In this document: positions 49,110 through 56,470 of the stretch, piece after piece | How the letters are laid out: each line of letters starts with the position of its first letter | How positions within the stretch are numbered: position 1 is the stretch's first letter | Origin: Roseovarius sp. THAF27 | GTDB taxonomy: Bacteria; Pseudomonadota; Alphaproteobacteria; Rhodobacterales; Rhodobacteraceae | NCBI RefSeq assembly: GCF_009363655.1 | Contig: NZ_CP045393.1 | Location: forward strand, 62,001-126,000 | DNA length: 64,000 nt | Direction: 5' to 3' | Notes under the pieces: generated by a model | Databases searched by the model: none | What the model was told of the DNA's origin: nothing | What the model saw: only the letters and a program-made list of their open reading frames with translations | Made by a program: the position numbers and the translations under genes

Positions 49110-49577
49110 TTAGTTGACAGTTTCGGCGTCGACGACGTCTTTCTGCGTGGACGTGCCGCTGGCGATCTCGATGCGGCGGGGTTTCAGCCGCTCGGGCACT
49201 TCGCGCACCAGGTCGATATGCAGCATCCCGTCGGTATGGGTCGCGCCGGTGACCTTGACGTGGTCGGCCAGCTGGAACTTGCGCTCGAAGGCGCGGGTCG
49301 CGATGCCACGATGCAGGTAGGTGCGGTCACCATCCTCTTCGGCCTTGCGGGCCGAGACGATCAGCGCGCCTTCGCGCAGTTCGACCGACAGTTCGTCATC
49401 GCTGAAACCGGCGACGGCGATGGAGATGCGGTAGGCATCGTCGGCCGTTTTCTCGATGTTGTAAGGGGGGTAGGTGGGGTGATTGACGTCACCGGCAAGG
49501 ACGCGGTCCATCATGTCGGCAATCTGGTCAAACCCGATGGATGCCCGGTAGAGCGGGGCAAGATCAAAGTTACGCAT
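49110..49577 (-). CDS. Hsp20 small heat-shock protein
   Basis: 155-residue alpha-crystallin domain chaperone of the IbpA type that holds unfolding proteins under heat stress. It starts MRNFDLAPLYRASIGFDQIADMMDRVL, has the conserved YPPYNIEKTADDAYRISIAVAGF and AFERKFQLADHVKVTGATHTDGMLHIDLVREVPERLKPRRIEIAS, the last with the IxI motif. ATG at 49577 with GGAGG before it. A CTTGAAA-N14-CCCCAAAT element about 94 nt upstream is a near-perfect RpoH promoter, and an intrinsic terminator follows the gene. Confidence 0.95.
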   Translation of the reverse strand: MRNFDLAPLYRASIGFDQIADMMDRVLAGDVNHPTYPPYNIEKTADDAYRISIAVAGFSDDELSVELREGALIVSARKAEEDGDRTYLHRGIATRAFERKFQLADHVKVTGATHTDGMLHIDLVREVPERLKPRRIEIASGTSTQKDVVDAETVN

Positions 49578-49670
49578 TGGAATCCTCCGTTGAGCGATAC
49601 CTATGTGGGTGCCTTCCCGGATGGGACAGGCGGTCATGTCCGACCCGCGACGCGGCGTCGGACGACCGTT

Positions 49671-49699
49671 ATTTGGGGAGCGAAAAACCCGGTTTCAAG
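49671..49699 (-). promoter_or_regulatory. RpoH (sigma-32) promoter of hsp20
   Basis: On the minus strand: CTTGAAA (49693-49699), 14-bp spacer, CCCCAAAT (49671-49678). This matches the heat-shock consensus CTTGAAA / CCCCATNT in all but one base of the -10. It points to hsp20, leaving about a 90-nt leader. Confidence 0.85.
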
Positions 49700-49785
49700 A
49701 CCTCCGTGCGGCTTTGAAACGCGGTGCAACATCCAATCGTCGCGCGCGTCGCCTGGCCGATGCCTCGGGTCACAGGCGAAACGCT

Positions 49786-50640
49786 TCAGGGTTTTGCGAA
49801 TTTCGGACCGGGATGCGTGCCCGCGGTGGCTTGGCCGTTCGATCCGGTGGGGGGAAAGAGCACGGTCTTGGCGCTGTTGCGGCGTATGCCTGTGCTGGTC
49901 GGAAACGTGCTGGGCATCGCGCGCAGCTTGCGTTTCAGGGCGTCGACCGTGTCGGGCAGTTCCATGCCGTAGGCGATGGTGGTTCCGTGTTCGGTCTTGC
50001 GGCCGCCGACCACGAGGCTGACGATCCGCGCGCGATACCCGCCATCCGAGAACACCGGCGCGCCGGACGAGCCGAAGGTCACGTTGCAGTCGAAGGAAAT
50101 CAGGCCCTGGCCCCGGCGCAGGACATCGCATTCCCGCTCCCATGACAAGGCGTCGTCGCGGTGCCGGCCATAGGACACCACGCTGACGTCATCGCCACGG
50201 GTGGGGTTCATGTGCAGCGCGAAGGGGCTGGCGGTGGCGGTGGGGATGGCGATGCTGAGTTCCAGCAGGGCGACGTCGCGGCGGATATTGTCCGCCGACA
50301 TCCCGTCGGAGGGCGCATAGCCGTCGGCCACCACGTAGCGGCGAATGTTGCGCGCGGCGATGGCGGCCCCGTCGCGCAGCCCGGCGCGGAAGACGATCCG
50401 CTCGGGCAGTAGCGGTGCGCCGTGCTTGTCGAAGACGCAATGGGCCGCCGTCAACACGAGGTTGTCCGCGATAAGCGTGCCGGTGCAATAGCTGTCCTGC
50501 CCGAGGTCGACTCGGCCCACGGCCTCCCACCCCAGCAGGTCGTCGCGGTCGGTCAGCCGGATCAACTCGCTGGGCGTGGCCAGGGTCGGCAGGGCGACGC
50601 TCGCGACAAGGGCAGACAGAGACAGCAGGCGGCGGATCAT
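49786..50640 (-). CDS. Secreted trypsin-like serine protease 1
   Basis: 284-residue S1-family protease with signal peptide (MIRRLLSLSALVASVALPTLA). Catalytic triad: His in TAAHC, Asp in RRDVALLEL, Ser in FGSSGAPVF (GSSGAP in place of the usual GDSGGP). S1-pocket specificity cannot be read. Start at 50640, one nt after the stop of the paralogous protease 2, so both are co-transcribed. The C-terminal KFAKP echoes KFASP in its neighbour, supporting recent tandem duplication. Targets unknown. Confidence 0.88.
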   Translation of the reverse strand: MIRRLLSLSALVASVALPTLATPSELIRLTDRDDLLGWEAVGRVDLGQDSYCTGTLIADNLVLTAAHCVFDKHGAPLLPERIVFRAGLRDGAAIAARNIRRYVVADGYAPSDGMSADNIRRDVALLELSIAIPTATASPFALHMNPTRGDDVSVVSYGRHRDDALSWERECDVLRRGQGLISFDCNVTFGSSGAPVFSDGGYRARIVSLVVGGRKTEHGTTIAYGMELPDTVDALKRKLRAMPSTFPTSTGIRRNSAKTVLFPPTGSNGQATAGTHPGPKFAKP

Positions 50641-50641
50641 G

Positions 50642-51469
50642 TCAGTCCAGGTCCGGAGAGGCGAATTTTGCCCCGGTGTCGCGGTTCTGTCCGGTCGAGA
50701 ACATCTCGGACCGGGCCTGGTTTTCCAGGCGGGCGCCACTGTCGAGCGCATCGCGCATCATGGCGAGGGGGCGGTCGAGCGAGGCCCCCAGCGCGACCTT
50801 CTTGCCGTGGATCTCGGCCATGGCGGAGACCACAGAGACGATCCGCGGATCGCCCTTGTCATCGAAGGAAAAGACCGGCGAGCCGGACGCGCCGTAGTCG
50901 ACGTCGCAGGACATCACCAGCACGCCGCTGCGCTTTTCCAGGACCTGGCACATATCCTGAAGCGACGGCGCCTCGGAGCGTTCGCGGGCATAGCTGACCA
51001 AGCCGATGCGTTCATGCTTGCGCGGCTGGGTGTCGGTCAGGAACGGGGCGACGCCGGACTTGGCGATGGGATGATGCAGTTCCAGAAGCGCGATATCGTT
51101 GCGCACGCGGGCGGCGTCGATCCGGTTGGAGTAATCGTATTCGGGATGCACCACGGCGCGGCGGACCCAGCGATAGGCGGTGGCGCGGCCATTGCGCCAG
51201 CCGGCCAGGAACTCGATCTGCTGGGTGTCGACGGGCTTGCCCGTCGTGGCATCGAACAGGCAGTGGGCGGCGGTCAGCACCAGGTCCGGTGCGATCAGGG
51301 CGCCGGTGCAAAAGCCGCTGCCGCCGATGTCGATACGCCCCACAGCCTGCCACTGGCGGCCGTCATCGGTGGTGTCCAGCCGCTGGAGCATGGCATCCTG
51401 CGCGGTCGCAGGCGACATGGACCAGAGCAGGACCACGACCAGCCCTGTGAAACGCATTCTGTCGAACAA
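50642..51469 (-). CDS. Secreted trypsin-like serine protease 2
   Basis: 275-residue S1 protease, tandem paralogue of the gene after it. Signal peptide MFDRMRFTGLVVVLLWSMSPATA, triad His in TAAHC, Asp in RNDIALLEL, Ser in YGASGSPVF. Shared features with protease 1: W-x-AVGR-x-D near the mature N terminus, FCTGALIAPDLVLTAAHC, two disulfide-type Cys in CQVLE...SCDV, and the KFASPDLD/KFAKP tail. It follows glcF by 69 bp on the same strand, possibly under separate control. Confidence 0.88.
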   Translation of the reverse strand: MFDRMRFTGLVVVLLWSMSPATAQDAMLQRLDTTDDGRQWQAVGRIDIGGSGFCTGALIAPDLVLTAAHCLFDATTGKPVDTQQIEFLAGWRNGRATAYRWVRRAVVHPEYDYSNRIDAARVRNDIALLELHHPIAKSGVAPFLTDTQPRKHERIGLVSYARERSEAPSLQDMCQVLEKRSGVLVMSCDVDYGASGSPVFSFDDKGDPRIVSVVSAMAEIHGKKVALGASLDRPLAMMRDALDSGARLENQARSEMFSTGQNRDTGAKFASPDLD

Positions 51470-51538
51470 ACCGGGTGCCTCGCTTGATTTGAAAGCGTGC
51501 TACCGGCGCAATATGTCGAAAATAGGGCTGGCCCGGGG

Positions 51539-52825
51539 TTATTGCCGCAGCGCGGGCGGTTTCGGTCCGCCGGTGGCCCAGTCGAGCAGTTCGACGGTGT
51601 GCACGACGGGCACGCCGGTGCCTGAGCCGATCTGCATCATGCAGCCGATATTGCCGGTGGCGATGATGTCGGGTGACTTGGCCTCGAGCGTCTGAACCTT
51701 GCGTGTTTTCAACTGCTTGGAGATGGCGGGCTGCATCAGGTTGTAGGTGCCCGCCGAGCCGCAGCAAAGATGCGCGTCGGCCGGTTCGACCACCTCGAAC
51801 CCAGCCTTCTTCAGCAGGGTCTTGGGGTGGGTCTTGATCTGCTGGCCATGCTGGAGCGAGCAGGCGGCGTGATAGGCGACGCGGGTGTCGCGGGGCGTGC
51901 CCTCGGGCAGGTCGAGCTGCATCAGCAGTTCCGAGACATCCATGGCGATGTCCGAGACGCGGGCAGCGTCGTCGGCCAGCGGCTCGGTGCGGAACATGTG
52001 GCCGTAATCCTTGACGGTGGTGCCGCAGCCGGAGGTGTTGATGACGATGGCGTCGAGGCCGTCGCCATCCATCTCGGCCGTCCAGGCGCGGATGTTGTGG
52101 GCCGCCGTGGCGTGGCTTTCGCCGGTCTTGCCCATGTGGTGCGTCAGCGCCCCGCAGCATCCGGCGCCCTTGGCAACCACGACTTCGCAGCCGAGCCGGG
52201 TGAGCAGGCGGATGGTGGCGTCGTTGATGTCGGTGTTGAGCGCCTTTTGCGCGCAGCCGGTCATCAGGGCGACGCGTTTCACCGGCTTGTCCCTGGCCGG
52301 GAAGGTTTGCGGGTCGTCATTGCGGCTGACGGGCGGGACATTCTTGGGGGCCATCTCGACCATCGCGCGCAGGCGGGCGTCGGGGAGGGCCCATTTGAAG
52401 GGTTTCGCGATTTTCGCGCCCAGCATGGCGATGCGGAATCGGTTCGGGTAGGGCAGGATGCGCGCCAGTGTCCAGCGCAGGACACGTTCGAACATCGGGC
52501 GCTGGTAGCGGTCCTCGATATATTCGCGGGCGTGGTCGACAAGGTGCATGTAGTGCACGCCCGAGGGGCAGGTCGTCATGCAGGCGAGGCAGGACAGGCA
52601 GCGGTCGATATGCTTGACGGTCTCACGATCCGGGTCGCGGTCGTTTTCCAGCATGTCCTTGATGAGGTAGATGCGGCCGCGGGGGCTGTCCAATTCGTCG
52701 CCCAGCACCTGGTAGGTGGGGCAGGTGGCGGTGCAGAAACCGCAATGCACGCAGGAGCGCAGGATTTCGTTCGAGCGCTGGATGGCGGGGGACTTGAGCT
52801 GTTCGGCGGTGAATTCTGTTTTCAT
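51539..52825 (-). CDS. glcF: Glycolate oxidase iron-sulfur subunit GlcF
   Basis: 428-residue iron-sulfur subunit passing electrons from glycolate oxidation to the respiratory chain. Two [4Fe-4S] motifs: CVHCGFCTATCPTY (about residue 25) and CLSCLACMTTCPSG (about 77), and CCG domains with SGCGTTVKDYGH and LCCGSAGTYN. ATG at 52825 directly follows the stop of the membrane protein gene (TGA/ATG contiguous). Last Glc gene of the operon. Confidence 0.95.
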   Translation of the reverse strand: MKTEFTAEQLKSPAIQRSNEILRSCVHCGFCTATCPTYQVLGDELDSPRGRIYLIKDMLENDRDPDRETVKHIDRCLSCLACMTTCPSGVHYMHLVDHAREYIEDRYQRPMFERVLRWTLARILPYPNRFRIAMLGAKIAKPFKWALPDARLRAMVEMAPKNVPPVSRNDDPQTFPARDKPVKRVALMTGCAQKALNTDINDATIRLLTRLGCEVVVAKGAGCCGALTHHMGKTGESHATAAHNIRAWTAEMDGDGLDAIVINTSGCGTTVKDYGHMFRTEPLADDAARVSDIAMDVSELLMQLDLPEGTPRDTRVAYHAACSLQHGQQIKTHPKTLLKKAGFEVVEPADAHLCCGSAGTYNLMQPAISKQLKTRKVQTLEAKSPDIIATGNIGCMMQIGSGTGVPVVHTVELLDWATGGPKPPALRQ

Positions 52826-53182
52826 TCAGTCGGCAATCATCTGTGCGGTGTAGAGCCCGAACCAGGGCAGGGTGGTGGCGGCGGCGGTCACGCCATAGGC
52901 GATGCGGCGGGGGCGCTGCGGCAGCGCGCTGGTGCGTATGGCCAGCATCACCAGCGACAGGACGGTGATCCAGGCCAGCCACACCAGCAGCACGACGGCA
53001 AGCGCGCCGTAAGCGCCGTGCGCGCCGCCCCATTGGCGCAGGACGAAGGCGCCTGCAATCAGGGCGACGGAGACGGCCCAGAGCGCGGTGACATAGCGCC
53101 GCGTGGGCATCTGCCTGGCCAGCACCCAGAAGATGACCGGCCCGGCGAGAAAGCCGAGGGCAAAGAGCAGGGCGTCGATCAT
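52826..53182 (-). CDS. Small membrane protein between glcE and glcF
   Basis: 118-residue integral membrane protein with about four hydrophobic segments (LLFALGFLAGPVIFWVLA, YVTALWAVSVALIAGAFV, GALAVVLLVWLAWITVLSLVMLAI, RIAYGVTAAATTLPWFGLY). Not part of the known GlcDEF set; no family recognised. Start overlaps the glcE stop (ATGA) and stop abuts the glcF start, so it is made stoichiometrically with the enzyme. It could anchor the complex or link it to quinone (inference). Confidence 0.8.
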   Translation of the reverse strand: MIDALLFALGFLAGPVIFWVLARQMPTRRYVTALWAVSVALIAGAFVLRQWGGAHGAYGALAVVLLVWLAWITVLSLVMLAIRTSALPQRPRRIAYGVTAAATTLPWFGLYTAQMIAD

Positions 53183-54315
53183 GCGGCGCGACCCATAAGG
53201 CCGGGATTGAGGATGCCGCGAGGGTCGAAGCGCGCGCGCAGCCCGTCCTGAAGTGCTGCGACAGGTGGCGAGAGCGGCTGAAAGACACCGCCCGCGCGGT
53301 TGCCGCGGATCAGCGTGGCGTGGCCGCCAGTGGCGTTGACGGCAGTGCGGATGGTGTCGGCGCCCGTGTCCTGCGGCACGCGCAGCCACACGAGGCCGCC
53401 GCCCCAGTCGTAAAGCGCCTCGGCCCCGTCGATCTGCGCTGTGATCCCGGGCGCGTCGGAGGGTTTGACCGAGAGGCGCCAGATATCGCCCGGACCGTCG
53501 TGGAAACAGGCGACGTCGCGGATGTCCTGCCACAGGGTGGCGTTGGCGTCGGGGTCGGTCTCGATTTCGGCGGTGCCGAGGTCGGCCAGAAGGGTCCGGA
53601 GTTGACCTGCGCGATAGGCCACGGATTTCTCGAAGCCCTCGATCCGCAGGCAGGTCTGGGGACCGTCCCCGGTCTGGCGGTGGGCGGCGCCGGTGATCTC
53701 GAACGGCGAGCCGAGCGCGCGGGAGAGAGCGGTGACGGCGGTGCTGTCGTCGAGACCCGAGAGCGTGATCGTGGCGGTGTGGTGCGACGCGGGCAAGACC
53801 TTGAGCGCCAGTTCGGTGAGCACCCCAAGGGTGCCGTAGCTACCCGCCATCAGCTTGACGAGGTCGTAGCCGGTGACGTTCTTCATCACGCGCCCGCCGT
53901 TGCGGGTGACCTGTCCCTGCCCGTCGACGAAGCGCACGCCCAGGAGGAAGTCGCGCGCGGCGCCGGCCTGGATGCGGCGGGGCCCCGAGACGTTGGCGGC
54001 GAAGACGCCGCCGATGGTGGGCTCGCCGGTCGTGCCCAGGAGGCCGCGATGGTCCATCGGTTCGAAGGCGAGGCGCTGGCCCTCTGCGGCCAGGGTCTTG
54101 CGCACCTCTGCGACCGGGGTGCCGGCCTGGACCACCAGCGTCAGCGCGCCGGGTTCATAAAGGTTTACGCCCGAGAGGCCCGAGGTTGTCAGCGGCTGTC
54201 CGTTGACCGGCACGCCGATGGGGCGTGTGCCGCCGCCCTGAATACGCAGCGGCTCGGAGGCGGAGGCGACCATCTCGGCCAGTTCGGCCTCGGAGGTGGG
54301 GGCAAGGGCTTTCAT
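53179..54315 (-). CDS. glcE: Glycolate oxidase FAD-binding subunit GlcE
   Basis: 378-residue FAD-binding subunit of glycolate oxidase. Motifs: LRIQGGGTRPIG near the N terminus, LGTTGEPTIGGVFAANVSGPRRIQAGAARDFLLGVRFVDGQG and GGRVMKNVTGYDLVKLMAGSYGTLGVLTELALKV, standard for GlcE. A hairpin (54337-54353) separates it from glcD by 42 bp. C-terminal GILNPGLMGRAA end is intact. Confidence 0.93.
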   Translation of the reverse strand: MKALAPTSEAELAEMVASASEPLRIQGGGTRPIGVPVNGQPLTTSGLSGVNLYEPGALTLVVQAGTPVAEVRKTLAAEGQRLAFEPMDHRGLLGTTGEPTIGGVFAANVSGPRRIQAGAARDFLLGVRFVDGQGQVTRNGGRVMKNVTGYDLVKLMAGSYGTLGVLTELALKVLPASHHTATITLSGLDDSTAVTALSRALGSPFEITGAAHRQTGDGPQTCLRIEGFEKSVAYRAGQLRTLLADLGTAEIETDPDANATLWQDIRDVACFHDGPGDIWRLSVKPSDAPGITAQIDGAEALYDWGGGLVWLRVPQDTGADTIRTAVNATGGHATLIRGNRAGGVFQPLSPPVAALQDGLRARFDPRGILNPGLMGRAA

Positions 54316-54336
54316 CGTTGCAAGATACTCCGGGGT

Positions 54337-54353
54337 CCGGGGCGGCGCCCCGG
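54337..54353. repeat. Hairpin in the glcD-glcE spacer
   Basis: CCGGGGC-ggc-GCCCCGG, a 7-3-7 stem in the 42-bp spacer. May stabilise the glcD mRNA 3' end or reduce downstream translation. Resembles common GC-rich Rhodobacteraceae intergenic repeats. Confidence 0.55.
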
Positions 54354-54357
54354 AAGG

Positions 54358-55797
54358 TCATTCAGCCGCGATGCGGCGGGTGTCGGAGGACGCCAGCGGA
54401 AAGACCTTGGCGGGGTTCAGCAGCCATTTCGGGTCGAACACGTCCTTGACGGCCATCTGGATTTCGAGATCGGGCGGGTCGTATTGGTGCAGCATCAGGT
54501 CGCGCTTCTCGATGCCCACGCCGTGTTCGCCGGTGAGGCAGCCGCCGACCTCGACGCAGAGCTTCAGGATCTCGGCGCCCAGCTCCTCGCAGAGTTCAAG
54601 GTCGCCCTCCTTGTTGGCGTCGAACAGGATCAGCGGGTGCATGTTGCCGTCGCCCGCGTGAAAGACGTTGGCGACGTCAAGGCCGTATTCCTTGGACATC
54701 TCGCCGATGCGTTTCAGCACATAGGGCAGTTCGTTGACCGGGATGGTGCCGTCGAGGCACATGTAGTCGTTGATCTTGCCCATGGCGCCGAAGGCGGATT
54801 TGCGGCCGAGCCAGATGCGCTTGCTTTCGTCGTCGGACGAGGATTGGCGCAGCTCGACGGGGTCGTGCTTGCGGGCGATATCCATGATGGTTTCAAGCTG
54901 TTCGTCGATCTCGGCGTCGGAACCTTCGACCTCGACGATCAGGAGCGCCTCGCAATCGGGGTAGCCGGCGCCGGCGAAAGCCTCGGTCGCGCGGATGCAG
55001 GGGCGGTCCATGAATTCGATCGCCACGGGCAGGACGCCGGCCTTGATGATGTCCGAGACGCACTGGCCCGCGACCTCGGAGGAATCGTAGCCGATCAGGA
55101 CGGGGCGGGCGCCCTCGGGCTTGTGCAGGATGCGCAGGGTCGCCTCGGTGACGATGCCAAGCTGGCCTTCGGAACCGCAGATGAGGCCCAGAAGGTCGAG
55201 CCCCTCGGCATCGAGATGGGCGCCGCCGATTTCGGTCACGGTGCCGTCCATCAGCACCATGGTCACGCCCATCAGGTTGTTGGTGGTGACGCCGTATTTC
55301 AGGCAATGCGCGCCACCGGAATTCATGGCGATGTTGCCCGAGATGGCGCAGGCCAGCTGGCTGGAGGGGTCGGGGGCGTAGAAAAAGCCGTCTTCCTCGA
55401 CCGCGCCGGTGACGGAGAGGTTGGTGCGCCCGGTCTGCACGCGGATGAAGCGGTTGTCGTAGTCGGTTTCCAGCACTTCGGACATGCGGGCGACGCCGAT
55501 GATGACGCTGTCCTCGGTCGGGAGCGCGCCGCCGGCGAGCGAGGTGCCCGCACCGCGCGGCACGACGGGCACGCCCATGTCGTTGCAGATCTTGAGAGTC
55601 TCGGACACCTCTGCGGTCGAGGCGGGCAGGACCACGGCCAGCGGCGGGCACTTGTAGGCTGTCAGCCCGTCGCATTCATAGGCGCGGGTCTCGGCGGGGT
55701 CGTGGATGAGCGCCTCGGGCGGGAGGAAAGACGCCAGCCGGTCGAGCAGTTGCGACTTGCGGGCAAGGATGGTCGGATTGGGCTTTGGCATGTCCAT
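54358..55797 (-). CDS. glcD: Glycolate oxidase FAD-linked catalytic subunit GlcD
   Basis: 479-residue FAD_binding_4/FAD-oxidase-C enzyme oxidising glycolate (or D-lactate/other 2-hydroxy acids) to glyoxylate. Seen: VVPRGAGTSLAGGALP (FAD), GLICGSEGQLGIVTEATLRIL, HAGDGNMHPLILFD and LTGEHGVGIEKRDLM. Start ATG at 55797 with GGAGGACTGCC upstream, or the second Met at 55791. First gene of glcD-glcE-X-glcF; palindrome and promoter upstream suggest a GntR-type repressor. Complete and normal in length. Confidence 0.93.
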   Translation of the reverse strand: MDMPKPNPTILARKSQLLDRLASFLPPEALIHDPAETRAYECDGLTAYKCPPLAVVLPASTAEVSETLKICNDMGVPVVPRGAGTSLAGGALPTEDSVIIGVARMSEVLETDYDNRFIRVQTGRTNLSVTGAVEEDGFFYAPDPSSQLACAISGNIAMNSGGAHCLKYGVTTNNLMGVTMVLMDGTVTEIGGAHLDAEGLDLLGLICGSEGQLGIVTEATLRILHKPEGARPVLIGYDSSEVAGQCVSDIIKAGVLPVAIEFMDRPCIRATEAFAGAGYPDCEALLIVEVEGSDAEIDEQLETIMDIARKHDPVELRQSSSDDESKRIWLGRKSAFGAMGKINDYMCLDGTIPVNELPYVLKRIGEMSKEYGLDVANVFHAGDGNMHPLILFDANKEGDLELCEELGAEILKLCVEVGGCLTGEHGVGIEKRDLMLHQYDPPDLEIQMAVKDVFDPKWLLNPAKVFPLASSDTRRIAAE

Positions 55798-55814
55798 GGC
55801 AGTCCTCCCGGTGG

Positions 55815-55837
55815 ATTGGTAAGATAATATAACCAAT
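55815..55837. promoter_or_regulatory. Palindromic operator of glcD operon
   Basis: ATTGGT - 11 nt - ACCAAT, an inverted repeat with the TTGGT/ACCAA core of GntR/FCD regulators (GlcC, PdhR, LldR-type), though with a longer spacer than classical sites. It contains the putative -10, fitting a repressor site. Confidence 0.7.
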
Positions 55838-55852
55838 TTGCGCCAGTCGCAA
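55824..55852 (-). promoter_or_regulatory. glcD promoter
   Basis: On the minus strand TTGCGA (55847-55852), 17-bp spacer, TATTAT (55824-55829), inside the palindrome. About 27 bp from the glcD ATG. Confidence 0.55.
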
Positions 55853-55942
55853 GTGCGGCATCCGTGACGCGGTCGCAAGAAGAATGCGGCCTGCACGCGG
55901 TTGTGAGTGCATGTGCCGCAGCGCTCGCCTATATTAACAGAC

Positions 55943-56302
55943 ATGAAGAGACTCGCCGCATTTTTCCTGGCCATTCTGTTGGCCGCGCCGGCATTTGCCG
56001 ACGAACCGGAAGTACTGGACGTGACCGTCGAAAAGGCGGGCATGGTCTGGAATATCCACGTGACGATTCGCCATCCGGACACCGGGTGGGACCATTATGC
56101 CGACGGCTGGGAAGTGCTGGATGCGGCAGGCAACCGGCTGGGCTATCGTGAGCTGATGCATCCGCACGTGAACGAGCAGCCGTTCACCCGGTCGTTGAGC
56201 GGCGTGGTGATACCGGACGGGACGCGCGAGATTTTCGTGCGGGCGCGCTGTTCGGTCGATGGCTGGTCGGGCTCGCAAAAGCGCGTGGCGCTGCAACCCT
56301 GA
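55943..56302 (+). CDS. Conserved secreted protein, unknown
   Basis: 119-residue protein with signal peptide MKRLAAFFLAILLAAPAFA and a compact beta-sandwich-like mature part: EPEVLDVTVEKAGMVWNIHVTIRHPDTGWDHYADGWEVLDAAGNRLGYRELMHPHVNEQPFTRSLSGVVIPDGTREIFVRARCSVDGW. His-rich motifs and Trp suggest ligand or metal binding, but no family role is known to me. ATG at 55943 (MKRLAAFF). TATATT at 55930-55935 is too close to be its -10 unless leaderless. Divergent from glcD. Confidence 0.8.
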   Translation: MKRLAAFFLAILLAAPAFADEPEVLDVTVEKAGMVWNIHVTIRHPDTGWDHYADGWEVLDAAGNRLGYRELMHPHVNEQPFTRSLSGVVIPDGTREIFVRARCSVDGWSGSQKRVALQP

Positions 56303-56310
56303 CAGAATGA

Positions 56311-56329
56311 ACGCGCCCAAGGGGCGCGT
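56311..56329 (+). terminator. Hairpin after the secreted-protein gene
   Basis: ACGCGCCC-aag-GGGCGCGT, an 8-3-8 stem 8 bp after the stop. No strong T run, so termination is only likely. Confidence 0.5.
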
Positions 56330-56432
56330 GCCGGTTTGTCTCGGCGGCGGACCTGGGGTCCGACACCTCGGTGGCCCGTGGCGGCGTGACGTTTTTTTTG
56401 AGCGCGGGGCGGGGGGCCGGCGTGGGAGCCTC

Positions 56433-56462
56433 CGGCGGGGATATTTTGGGCCAGAGGAAGCG
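56433..56462. repeat. GATATTTTGGGCCAGAGGAAG 3'-end motif
   Basis: CCGGCGGGGATATTTTGGGCCAGAGGAAGC just beyond the minus-strand stop at 56471; same type as 42855-42881. An eight-T run at 56392-56399 (plus strand) also lies in this 168-bp gap. Confidence 0.4.
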
Positions 56463-56470
56463 GGGCGCGA

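Noticed and set aside
49578..49670. ROSE-type RNA thermometer in the hsp20 leader
   Set aside because: A hairpin is present but no clear anti-Shine-Dalgarno pairing with GGAGG could be drawn; kept only as a suggestion.
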